DNA of 64,000 bases from Berghia stephanieae (taxonomy: Eukaryota; Mollusca; Gastropoda; Nudibranchia; Aeolidiidae): NCBI GenBank assembly GCA_034508935.3, contig CM067444.1:343381-407380 (forward strand), in the 5' to 3' direction. Below the pieces are notes generated by a model. The model was not told the origin of the DNA, did no database searches, and saw only the letters and a program-made list of their open reading frames with translations. The first letter of the stretch is position 1. Each line of letters starts with the position of its first letter. A program made the translations under genes and the position numbers. Shown one piece after another: positions 49,886 to 60,614 of this stretch.

Positions 49886-50830
49886 TTTTTAAAATCTGGT
49901 TTCAGTCTCAAAATAAATCAATGAATTTAACTTTAATAAGTCATGATACAGTACTGTTCATGATTTAAATGCACAGAGCATAAAATTCATGTTAATTTGA
50001 TATATTATACAGCTTTGTAGCTTAATTGGTTATCATTTTATGACGATTTGGATTCAAATATTCAACATTTCTCGCGAATTTTTCTTTCATTTTCAGAATA
50101 AAATAACTCATGTCAATTAACAAGTCCAATATACAGTATTGTTAAATACTTTAATGAACAGAGCGTAAAATGCCCTTTAATTTGATATATTATTCAGCTT
50201 TGTAGCTTCAGTCGTTATGATTTTTCGACAATTTGTATATCAATTTTTAACATTTCCTCTCGTTTTCTCGGGAAATAGGCAATTTTGCTTGTCATACCCC
50301 TTTCGGCACAGTATAAAATTGAAATTCAATGAACAAATTGTTTTAAAAAAATTGGGTATTATCTACACAGCAATGTTTGTGGATTCCTTGAATTTTGACC
50401 TTCTGGTTCATCTAAAAGTTACACTATGACTTCGAGAAAACATGCTTTTGAGCTCTGGCGGAGCAGAATTTTGCCTTTTTTATCTAAGTCCGAAGGAATT
50501 TTTGAAGTTTTGTAACTGTGATTTTCTTTTACATTTTTGATGTTACAATATTGTTTTCTTTTATCCTCAAACTGACCCATGCATAGATGTAATTTATGTA
50601 ATCATATCCTATGAATCATTTTATTTTATTATTTTATTCCATGTTCAAAATGACTGAAAACTGAAGTCTGAACAGACCAAAAAAATACTAAGTCCGAATA
50701 AAACTTTAAAAATTCATATCTCATTTATTTCTTGTTCGATTTTTTTCAAATAAAGTTTGTTGTTCTTGTATTTACAATTTCTGTATGAATATGTCACTAT
50801 ATTCACTCTCTGAGTACTTTGAAAAATTGG
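49886..50830 (+). other. 3' region of the 6.4-kb transposon
   Basis: AT-rich sequence holding two related segments (TGATATATTATACAGCTTTG near 49997 and TGATATATTATTCAGCTTTG near 50181), a ~185-bp imperfect duplication. AATAAA signals occur at 49911 and 50098. No further gene. Confidence 0.5.
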
Positions 50831-50868
50831 CTTGTGGTACCTAGTAGGTGTAGGATAAAGATCCTGGG

Positions 50869-51390
50869 TGGGGTTCTCGACCTTCCACAGTGGGCAGGGA
50901 GCTACTCCTGTGTCTTCTTTCCCCCTGTATCTATTTTCCATTGCTTTCTGTCTTGGAATGGGATTACTTAGTATTGTCCCGACCCTAGACAGTCTTTTGC
51001 TGGGAAGGAAACAGTCAAATGTATAGTTAAGTTTTGGGAGATGATATTTTATTCCTTGTAAATCATCTCTCTGTTTTGTTTTGTTATATATATGTGTTGT
51101 TTTGAATGTATAATGTAAGCATTTCAGTGTGTTCCTCTTTGTGGGATTCTGTGCTTGTGTCTTGATGAGACTTTTAGGTGATCTCAAATAAGTACCTGTA
51201 TGATATTCTCTTGGAATCTGCATCTGTTCCCGATTTGAACCATTCCCCTCCCTTTATCTTACTTTTTCTTGTGTACTTTTAAATGTAAATCAATATATTT
51301 TTTTTGACTACCACTATACCATTTCCTCCTTTTTACTGGCGCTGAAATGACCCAAATGTGTTGCAAACACCTTAAAAAAAAACAAACAGA
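50869..51390 (+). mobile_element. F1 retroposon, plus sense
   Basis: It begins CTGGGTGGGGTTCTCGACCT and ends TTTTACTGGCGCTGAAATGA...TGTGTTGCAAACACC and an A-rich tail. This is the only full F1 copy in plus orientation and is more diverged than those at 0.3, 4.2 and 9.0 kb. It lies directly to the right of the 6.4-kb transposon. Confidence 0.85.
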
Positions 51391-51429
51391 TACAGATCTG
51401 AACAAGGGTGTGTGTGAAAGATGCCAGAC

Positions 51430-51577
51430 AAAGCAAGACAGAAAAAAGCCACCCCAAAAAATCACTACCTCGACTGGGGATCGAACCTCAGACCTTATTA
51501 CCGGTAATCAGAAGGTTTGAGGTTCGATCCCCAGTTGAGGTAGACTGATATTTTGGGATGGTTTTTTTTTCTTGCTT
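51430..51577. repeat. Inverted repeat of two tRNA-like SINE heads
   Basis: Arms of about 70 bp: left GACTGGGGATCGAACCTCAG, right CTTTGAGG-type complement GGTTTGAGGTTCGATCCCCA. Each arm contains a B-box (GGTTCGATCCC). The centre is TTACCGGTAA, an exact palindrome. Confidence 0.85.
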
Positions 51578-52429
51578 GGGTGGGTACCTTGGGTCTTAAA
51601 TTTGATAGAATGGACTTACTTACAATCAAATGGCTAGCAATCAATTTTCACTGCTCTTGAACTCGGGTTCCGTGGTGGGCCTTATGGCTTTGACTTTGAA
51701 GGGCTACTTGTTGCTGTTTCCCCTCTCCTGACAATATATTTTGTAAGTTTTTCAGAATAGGAACTTATTTGGGTGTTTTTTTTCTCTGTGTCAGGATAGG
51801 ATTTCCATACAGGCCGTTCATTCATGGTTCGACTATTGCGATTCGAATTCTATTTACTCAATCTGTGGCTTTTGTTCAGGACTTAGTTTTGCCCTCATGG
51901 TCTCTTTCCATGGGGGATTAAATACAGGCATTTTATATATCGCACATTTCCACTGGTTGACCATGTTCAATGCCTTTCTCAGTGTTTCATTTACTCCCTC
52001 AGCAGGCCATATAGAACCATTTCATACAATATTCGTCGCCTGTTAGCAGACCTGTCCAGTACAAGAAAAACTAGTAGAATTATACATTTTTGGCTCCAGC
52101 TACAGAGTTGCATTCGCCTCTTTGACTCAATACAAATTGTTGAAAAGAAACATGAAGTCCTTAGATCCTGTATTCAGAACTTTGAATCATTTGTGGATCA
52201 TCATGGTGATGGCAAATTATTGGTTTGTAAAGCTATTTATAAATTTATAGTGACTTTTTCATTTTTTCGTATATTGTAAGTTCTTGAAACATACTCTCAG
52301 GACACATAATTTTTGACCCTCTTTGGGGCTCCATTCCCTGCTGGGGGCTCTTTGAACCCAGGTAATTTTCCCTACTTTTTACCACTAAATAAACAGTGCT
52401 TTGGCAGATGGAAGCAGCTCTGTTTAGTA

Positions 52430-52525
52430 TTTTTAACTTCGGAAGTACTGTTCCTCTATCACCTTTAGTGGTGCTGAAATGTCCTAAAAGCATTTCAAAC
52501 GCCATACAACCCCCCAAAACAAACC
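52430..52525 (+). mobile_element. Degraded F1-type hairpin end
   Basis: TTTAGTGGTGCTGAAATGTCC...CATTTCAAACGCCATACAAC followed by CAAAACAAAC parallels the F1 3' end with base changes in both stem and loop. Confidence 0.45.
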
Positions 52526-52630
52526 GGTAAGACTACCAACTTCTTTTTACCCTCACTATGACTTTTGCTGTCCTCTGTCCCCCCTTTCCATGGTGCTCTC
52601 TCTCTTGTCTTTGTTCTGGATTGCTTGCTC

Positions 52631-52661
<31 letters not shown>

Positions 52662-52825
52662 TTTTCCAAGCAGGATTCTTAGCTGAGTTTTATTGTTTTG
52701 GTGAGGAAAACCCCCCCAGAGACTACACACACACCACATGCTCTATAATTATAATCATATGAATGAGCAGAGACTACACACGCACACCACATGCTCTATA
52801 ATTAGAATCATATGAGTGAGCAATG
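52631..52825. repeat. Poly-C tract and 51-bp tandem duplication
   Basis: About 31 C at 52631-52661. Then AGAGACTACACAC...CATATGAATGAGC occurs twice at 51-bp spacing (52718, 52769). Confidence 0.9.
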
Positions 52826-52949
52826 AACAAAAATGATTATAACGGCTTCGCAAAATAACAAAATACCAAACAATGTACAGTTCTATCTTAAAGCCATTTT
52901 TAAAATGTCAGTTTCATTTGTGTAGCTAAAACGCCTAGAGAGTGGAATT

Positions 52950-53165
52950 ACTTAATTGTCTTTATTCATCCCCAAGGGGAAATTTGTCTCAAGGGTCTAT
53001 TCCAAGGGAAGACTGGATTACCCAGGTGTCAGCCGCAGTGCAGTGTCGCAAATTGAGCTAGGGCGAGGTGACTTGCTCAAGGCCACACAACGAGGCGGGT
53101 AGTCAGACTCGGTAGGGCAAAGGGCAAAGACTACTGCTGAGTCATGCTAACCCCCGCATAGCGGC
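52950..53165. repeat. Repeat family R3, longer copy
   Basis: TTATTCATCCCCAAGGGGAA and GTCTATTCCAAGGGAAGACT match 2344-2420. It extends further with GCTAGGGCGAGGTGACTTGC and CCACACAACGAGGCGGGTAG. Confidence 0.55.
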
Positions 53166-53309
53166 TAGATTATGAGTCATTTTATCATTTTCTTTCCTTT
53201 TTTTCTTTCTTCTTTTAATTTGCAAACCACCTCTGGTGTATTGTCGCAAATGTAGGTGGTAGTCATAGATGTCTTGGTGTTTTACACTTCAGGATGTCAT
53301 TGAGGGCTA

Positions 53310-54530
53310 TAGTAGTGAATTTTATAGACCCAATGAATATTCATATGGCCTTGCCCGAGAAAGCGTCCCTGCACATGCGCAATCACTTAAAAAGTGAACC
53401 TTGCAAAGCAATCATCGTGTTTTTAATTCTCTTGGATTTAAAATTAATTACCGTACCTACTTATATTGATGCAATAGTTATTGAAAATATATTATTTTGT
53501 GCTTAAATTATCATGTGATGATTCGTGGATTATGATTTTGTCCTTCAATTATTAAGATATTAAGTGGATTGTCATCGATTTCATTTTATCGTGCGTGATT
53601 GCTACAATAAACCAATTGTAAAAGATGATGGGACTGCATTTGGGAAAGCAGTGTTACGGAAAGCACGTTGATGTGAGTAATTTATCCTTATTATGAACAT
53701 AATTATCAGTGTCTGGATTTAACAACAGGCTGATAATGAAAACACCAACGACCAATTACAGTAATTTTTACTGAAATCATAATATGGCACCTTGTTACTC
53801 AGTGTCTGGTGGAATCACAGAGTTATATTTAATACCTCATTGACAATCTATGCAGTGTCTGGCTTAGGACACAGGCTGCAAATAGATTAAACATGATTAA
53901 CCTGTGTCTGAATTTAGTCACAGAGCTATGAATGTATATCATAACTATCTATTCAGTGTCTGGCTTAGGACACAGGCTGCAATAGTTTTGAAAAACTTTT
54001 TACATACTGAATGAAAGTAGATATGGAACCTCATGGCTTAGGACATCGTTCCTTTTATCATAGGTTTTAACGTTTTAATATAGCATAATGAAAGAATATG
54101 CTTATAATTGTGTATGTCCGTTTATATATTGGATCGCTACAATAGCTGTTACGGCTTTAAAGTCTCGGGCAAGGCCATATGAATATTCATTGGGTCTATA
54201 AAATTAGAAAATTAAACGAGACTTACCTGTAAGTTGAAGTTTGATTGGGATTTTATAGACCCAAGAATATTCTTAGGCCTTGACCTCCCTTCCCAATTTT
54301 ATCCCACCCCATGAATGTATACATCGTTTTGCAAAATTGCAAATCAATTTGAGGTCTTTTAATTAGATAATTGATGGTAACAGCTATTGTAGCCTATTAG
54401 CTTTAAATAGTGATTGCGCATGTGCAGGGACGCTTTCTCGGTCAAGGCCTAAGAATATTCTTGGGTCTATAAAATCCCAATCAAACTTCAACTTACAGGT
54501 AAGTCTCGTTTAATTTTCTAATTAGACTTT
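53310..54530. mobile_element. Fold-back complex: two related TIR elements in a nested palindrome
   Basis: Element 1 (about 53317-54203): TTTTATAGACCCAATGAATA at the left and TATTCATTGGGTCTATAAAA at the right. Element 2 (about 54210-54525): TTAGAAAATTAAACGAGACT... reads identically, inverted, from both ends for about 80 bp and contains TTTTATAGACCCAAGAATAT. The motif CGAGAAAGCGTCCCTGCACA (53356) reappears inverted at 54425-54445, linking element 1's left end with element 2's right end. Internal TCAGTGTCTGGCTTAGGACA-type repeats lie at 53710-53990. No coding capacity. Confidence 0.8.
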
Positions 54531-54679
54531 CTCTAAACTCTTCTGTGGTTATTGAATTTACAACAATAGGTGGTAGAAAAACGACTGTTCAAGGCTTTGT
54601 ATTCAGGAGTGTGTCACTTTGAATCTTAGATTGTGTCCCCTTGTTCTTGTTCTCGTTGTTGTTGGACTCAGGTTGTTTG

Positions 54680-54845
54680 GTGGTATTGTTACAAGGTTGT
54701 TTGGTGGTTTGCTACAAGGTTGTTTGGTGGTATTGCTACAAGGTTGTTTGGTGGTATTGCTACAAGGTTGTTTGGTGGTATTGCTACAAGGTTGTTTGGT
54801 GGTATTGCTACAAGGTTGTTTGGTGGTATTGCTACAAGGTTGTGG
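54680..54845. repeat. 24-bp minisatellite, about seven copies
   Basis: GGTTGTTTGGTGGTATTGCT plus ACAA repeats at 24-bp spacing. Open in several frames because the unit is divisible by three. Confidence 0.95.
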
Positions 54846-54999
54846 AATACACGATAGAGACAATTGTCAGTTTGGATTGCTTCCTTCGTTGCTCCACAGT
54901 TGTCCACTGGAATGTTTACTATTGTTTTATTTTTAATAAAATATAGGATGTATAAAATTAAAGAAGACCAAAAGTACATAATTGAAAATGGTTTTATTT

Positions 55000-55693
55000 T
55001 GCAGATAAATTAGACATCATTCATTCTCTCATTCATTCGTCAATTCATTCATCTGAAACCTCACCAAACAAGCTGAATACATCATAGGATTAAAAATCAG
55101 AACAATTAAACGGTATTGATGAGACAGATTGGTTAATTAAATAAAGCACATCTAAAATATTTTGGCGTGTTCAACAAGTTTTAAAATTTCTTAAAATATG
55201 TCATTAATATCATAATCCCATTGATGCTGGAATTAGAATCTGATTCACAAAAATATAATTTGATATCCTAATTCAAACTGTAAATATGAGTTGTGCATGA
55301 TTGCTTTACGTGAGGATAAGAGACAGATAAATCTTCAAAGGGTTAAAAATACTGATATTGTAAATTGTACGCTGTAAAGCACAATTAAGTAAACACTTCG
55401 GGTATAGAAAAAGGTAAAGCTGAAGAGTTTGTTGAATTGTTGGATCCAATTATTATGATTGGGATTTTAATTGGCGTCAAACAGAATTATAACAAATACA
55501 TGAATTTTACAGTTGATTGCGAAACCAATTGTAGCAAGAATATAATAAATTTCCCTGTATCTGCACAGAGGTAAGACGTTAGCAATTTTTCAATTGATAG
55601 CTTTAAGCGATTAAAGAGAGATAAAATTACACGAACACAAAAGTCAACTATAAAAATAACAATAACACGAAATTGATGATGATGATGATGATG

Positions 55694-55759
<66 letters not shown>

Positions 55760-56930
55760 TTTTGGTTTAGAGAAAATGTCCTTACCATGAATTTATTCCA
55801 GAATTGAACGTACCTCTTGCTTACTCTTTCACATTCACATGAAGGGTTTGATTAAATCAAATAATTTGCAGGCAACTTTTATTTAGTTGACTCTTTGACG
55901 TTGTAATCATGTCAACTGAACTGGAATGGTCTTTGGAATTTCTTTTTTACACAGATTAAAAAGGTTTTGATCTCAGTGAATGTGTGCAACACATTGAAAC
56001 CAAAATTACCGATGGACAGCATAAAGAACTGTTGATTAAATGAAGGTTTAGTGAATGATACTAGATTATATTTTATATTTCAAGGTGTTAGATTACTCTT
56101 TGATAAGTATATCATCTATTTTTACATTACGTGAAAGATGAAAGAAGAGAAAATGATAAAAATGTAATTAAGTCTTAAGAGCGGGATGTTGATAAATATT
56201 TTTAAAAAAATAAAATCATTAAAGTACTTGACCATATCTTTCTATTGTTCATCTTTCTTAATTTTGATGTAATTTTGGCCTCTGAAATTAATACTATCTT
56301 AAAATATTATATCTTTCATTATTTATCATTCTTTCTTATGCATACATTCCCGAGAGCGCAATGTGTTTTATGGTATTGGAAGAACTAAGATCTGAGATTT
56401 TATATTATACATTGTTTAGTATTGTTCCTTTCGTTTTGGCTATTTAAAATTTGGTCTGAAAAAGATACAAAAGGAAAATATTAAAGGCTTTAGAAAGTCA
56501 AGGGCCTTAACTACATCTATACATATTCTTCTGCCAACTCACCAAAAGTACTCTACAACATTGAAGGCACTACAATATGGCATTAAATTCAAATCAATAC
56601 TCAAGTCCTGCTCATCTTTCTTTATATTTGAAGGAATTACCTTGATCGTTCAGGTAGTGTTTCCAAACATCTTTTAAGTAGAACTTGGAAATTCAACGAA
56701 AATGATTTGTTTTTCCAATAATTATCCAATAAATCGACCAGACTGAAATGAGAGATTTAATTATTCACTTCTCAGTATTTATTAGACATGATGAATGTAT
56801 TATTGTAAGAAAAAATATGTTATATTTATTTGTCAATCATATCACAGATATTTACAACAACATTCAAAACCAAATGTTTACAATGAATTTGTTTATCACA
56901 GTATTTTCAGTCTTTAAGAGTTTCTCTCTC
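55000..56930. other. Intergenic interval with a (GAT)n/(AAT)n microsatellite
   Basis: The microsatellite lies at 55675-55757. No coding, RNA or mobile feature could be supported in the rest. Confidence 0.5.
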
Positions 56931-56932
56931 CA

Positions 56933-56938
56933 TTTATT
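56933..56938 (-). terminator. Polyadenylation signal of the EF-hand gene
   Basis: AATAAA on the minus strand, about 30 bases after the stop codon at 56969. Confidence 0.6.
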
Positions 56939-56968
56939 TACATGGAACATGTTCCTAAAAATCTAGAC

Positions 56969-59900
56969 CTACTGAAGATTATCCTTTAAAAATGTATTGT
57001 AATCAATGGAGTCGGTAAAATGTTTGTCATATTTGTCCTGAAGACATACAAATTCATCTTCATTTAGATTAATATTAAACTGGCGGAGAATTTTACGGAA
57101 GTCGTCTCCCTTCACAGAACCTCTCAAGTCTTGGTCATTATTGCGGAATTCACGTCGCATCTCTTTCCAGTTTTGGCAGACACAATCTCGAGTCCTCAGA
57201 TTTACATCTTTCTGAGAATCCCCTGATATGTCAAGACTGTTTGAAACCTGGAGAAAGATAATGAAAAAATTGACTGTGATATTTCAGTAAAAAACAGGCT
57301 CCACATTCAGCGAGTGGTCCAAAAATCAAAGTAGTGAATGAGATCTAGTGGAGGGCGTGTATATTCTTTTTTTTTAATACAGTATCGCTATCATTATCCT
57401 TAATCACCATCAGTTCAGTTTGTTTTTGGAATCAATACATGCATTTCATTTATCTCTGATTTAAAACGGAGACATAGCGGGTGGTTGGATGGGAGCATCA
57501 CCCTTGAATCATATACCTATGATGTTCACAATGTACGATGTGTACGATCCGATAGTGATGTCGTTTCTTCTTCTCTTTACTAGCCTATCCTGCTTCTTTG
57601 GTTTGTGATTGTATTTTTGACAGGGGATATTTTTTTTTCTGTAAATCCTCTGCCTGTTTGTTCTTGGTTATTTATAATTTAGCTTATGATATCTTTAGGT
57701 TATGATTTTGATCGACATTTGTACTATTTTTGTTAGATTGCTTGTTTTTTTGTTTCAGCGGTCTCTCATATAACCTCAATTGTGTTGGAAGAGACCTAAA
57801 GCAACAAACAAACAAACAAAAAAAAAACCGGAGACATATACATATTTTAAATGAGTCAATGATGAAATAGGGATTATACTGGCCATGTTAAGCATTAGGT
57901 GTTTTTTTTTTGGTAAAGTGAGGAGTTCACAATCAAAGGGATTAAGATCGATCCTGGGTGCAATCAAGATTTTTTTTCTGACACCCTCCCCCCCTCTCCC
58001 TGTCCACCCAGCAGTGATTGGGTAGCTGGATCTGTTAGATCTGGAGGAAAGTACTTTGCGATAGGCTAGTATCCTATCCAAAGGGAAGCAAGCAATTACT
58101 TTTGTCCGTTTCACGTTATATAAACCAGGATAAACTCCTGCTCCATGGGCCTAATGGCTCTGAAGGAAGGACTGAAATTTTTTATATTCTATTTCTAAAA
58201 GTTACATGTCATTTATAAATATTTTATATTGTAATGAAAAAGCATATACTATAACAGTTTCAAATGAAAGAATCTCCTGTATTGACCTCCCATGACCTCC
58301 CATGATGTCTTGCTATGGCATTCGTATCTTAGTTAATACTCACATTGAGTCTGTTAGATAATTTGTTCCGGTAAGTCAACCCTTTGCTCTCTCCTGGCTT
58401 AATGGACAACATGAAATGTCGTATGAAATCCGTGTAGTTAAATCGGCCACTCTCATCAATGTCGTACTTTGTGATCAAATCATTGAAATCATTGGGGGGT
58501 AAGAGAACACCGTACTGACTTAGAAGATCTGGTTAGGAAAAGGGATAAACAAAAATATAAAGAGAATGAGATATTTATACAATTGTAATAAAGGCTATTA
58601 TCATGACTTTACTCTCTCATGTTTCATGTTCACACGAATGGACAATAAAACAAATTTGTTTGTTGTTTATGTTGAACGCAATAGAATTAACTCTTGTGTT
58701 GAACGCAATAGAATTAACTCTTGTGTTGAACGCAATAGAATTAACTCTTGTGTTGAACGCAATAGAATTAACTCTTGTGTTGAACGCAATAGAATTAACT
58801 CTTGTGTTGAACGCAATAGAATTAACTCTTGTGTTGAACGCAATAGAATTAACTCTTGTGTTGAACGCAATAGAATTAACTCTTGTGTTTACATAAATGG
58901 GCAGTCGAACAACTTTAGCTTATCTTATCTTATCTTATAACTTTTTAATTTCTTATTAAACTTCTAATTAATTAAACTTGACAGAGCCAATGGCAATGTT
59001 AAAAAACTGATGTTTGTTATTTTCGAATTTGATCCACAATATTATGGTAATGTCAATCACTGCTTTTAAATCCTTCAATTGATTTGTAGAGTCTAATCAC
59101 TCAATCTTCTATACGAATATGGAACTTGACTGAAGGGCTATAGATGAGCTGATTGTTGATTTAGATACCAAAGTATCTTCTCGTACAATACTAAATATAT
59201 AATTATGCACATTTAAATGTATCTCATGCTTTTTAAAGCCCTTCATAGTGTTTAATTTATTCCTCAAAATTTCCTACCCTTACACTATGTCTCATATTTA
59301 TTTTATATTAGCATAAATTACAATATTTGCGGCTGTCATACACGACTTATTCACAACCGATTCAAAAGTAGATTTAGAAGTGTGCAAAGTGCCTCACAAT
59401 GTGTATTACAAATAAATATACAAAAGTTACATACAGGATATAAACGTATAGCACAATGTCAGAAGGGGATTGTCAATTCCTGTTTGCCTTACTCAGAGCT
59501 AGAGTGGCTTACTGAAGCGGCCATCCCTTTACCTTCAGTCTTTTTAAAATCAGAAAATAACCGTCATCAATAATGACAATGTTGGATTCAAAATGAAAGC
59601 TAATAAAAAGTTTTTAAAAAAGATGCCAAAACAATCTCTTACTTCCAAACTGTGAAATGCTGATGGTGCCAGAGTTGTCAACGTCCCAATCCCGACAATG
59701 TTTCTGCATTTCTTTCCAGTATTTGAAGACACAATCTTTCACCTGCTGTTCTGCTGATTCAGCGTTCACCATTGGTGTAGGAGCCCTGTGACCTGATCTT
59801 GAACTGACTCCAGACATTCTTGACAAGGGACGACAACTCATCTAGGAACAAAAATAGATTACCTTGATTTTTAATCATTTTTAAGGAGTTTGTGGTTTTG

Positions 59901-60548
59901 TGCATTATAATTAATTCATAAAAAATAAATAAATTATGCCTCTTCCCACGGCATCATAAGATATCGTCGCCAAGGCATTTCATGAAGGAATATAGATACT
60001 TCATCATGTCTGATGTCAACAGGAATCACCCATGTTGTCCAAGTGAGCAAATTGGGAGTTTATAATCTTGCCCAAGGAAAAGAAAACAAAATGCCTGAAG
60101 CGGGGATTCAAACCTGAGACCTTCTGGATCACAGTGCAATGCTCGGCCACTTAACCCCCCCCCCTCCCCCTATTTAGTTCCTAGTCCAGTAAATTGTCAC
60201 TGTAGTTGAGTATTTATTTTTGGTAAGGTCAAACCTAAGTAAATTAATGAATGCATCATGTTGTAAAACGCTGGCAATCAAATCTTGGCTGATGAGATTA
60301 TTATGCAATATATGACACAAAAAAAAAAAAAGAAGAAAAATAAAAAGGGGAAACAACTGAATGATATGCCAAGCGATCACCACTAGTGTGTGGTTTTGGC
60401 TTTGCAAGTTATTGCTGATTGCCCTTTTAACCCATGAGAGTCTAAGTAAAAATGGACAAAGGATCTAGAATCTAGTACACGTGTAAACTGGGTAAGCAGC
60501 AAGTGGTTATCTCCTGATGCTGTGATGGCGTCCATTGCATTAGCCAAA

Positions 60549-60614
<66 letters not shown>

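Larger units (their letters stand above)
44457..50842 (+). mobile_element. 6.4-kb DNA transposon of unassigned superfamily, perfect 9-bp target duplication
   Basis: AGTAGGTGT at 44448-44456 and 50843-50851 is a perfect 9-bp target-site duplication. Inside it the termini are AGGTACCACAAG (44457-44468) and its exact complement CTTGTGGTACCT (50831-50842), 12-bp TIRs. The element contains a GC-rich promoter-side region (44470-45100), one three-exon gene on the plus strand (45108-49885) and about 950 bp of 3' sequence. The right flank is an F1 retroposon. Eight- to nine-bp duplications occur in hAT, Mutator, Merlin, P and Zisupton-like elements, but the encoded protein does not fit any of these that I can recognise. 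Confidence 0.85.

Noticed and set aside
58566-58940. 124-codon frame with VERNRINSC repeats
   Set aside because: A 27-bp minisatellite inside an EFCAB6-like intron, open in three frames.
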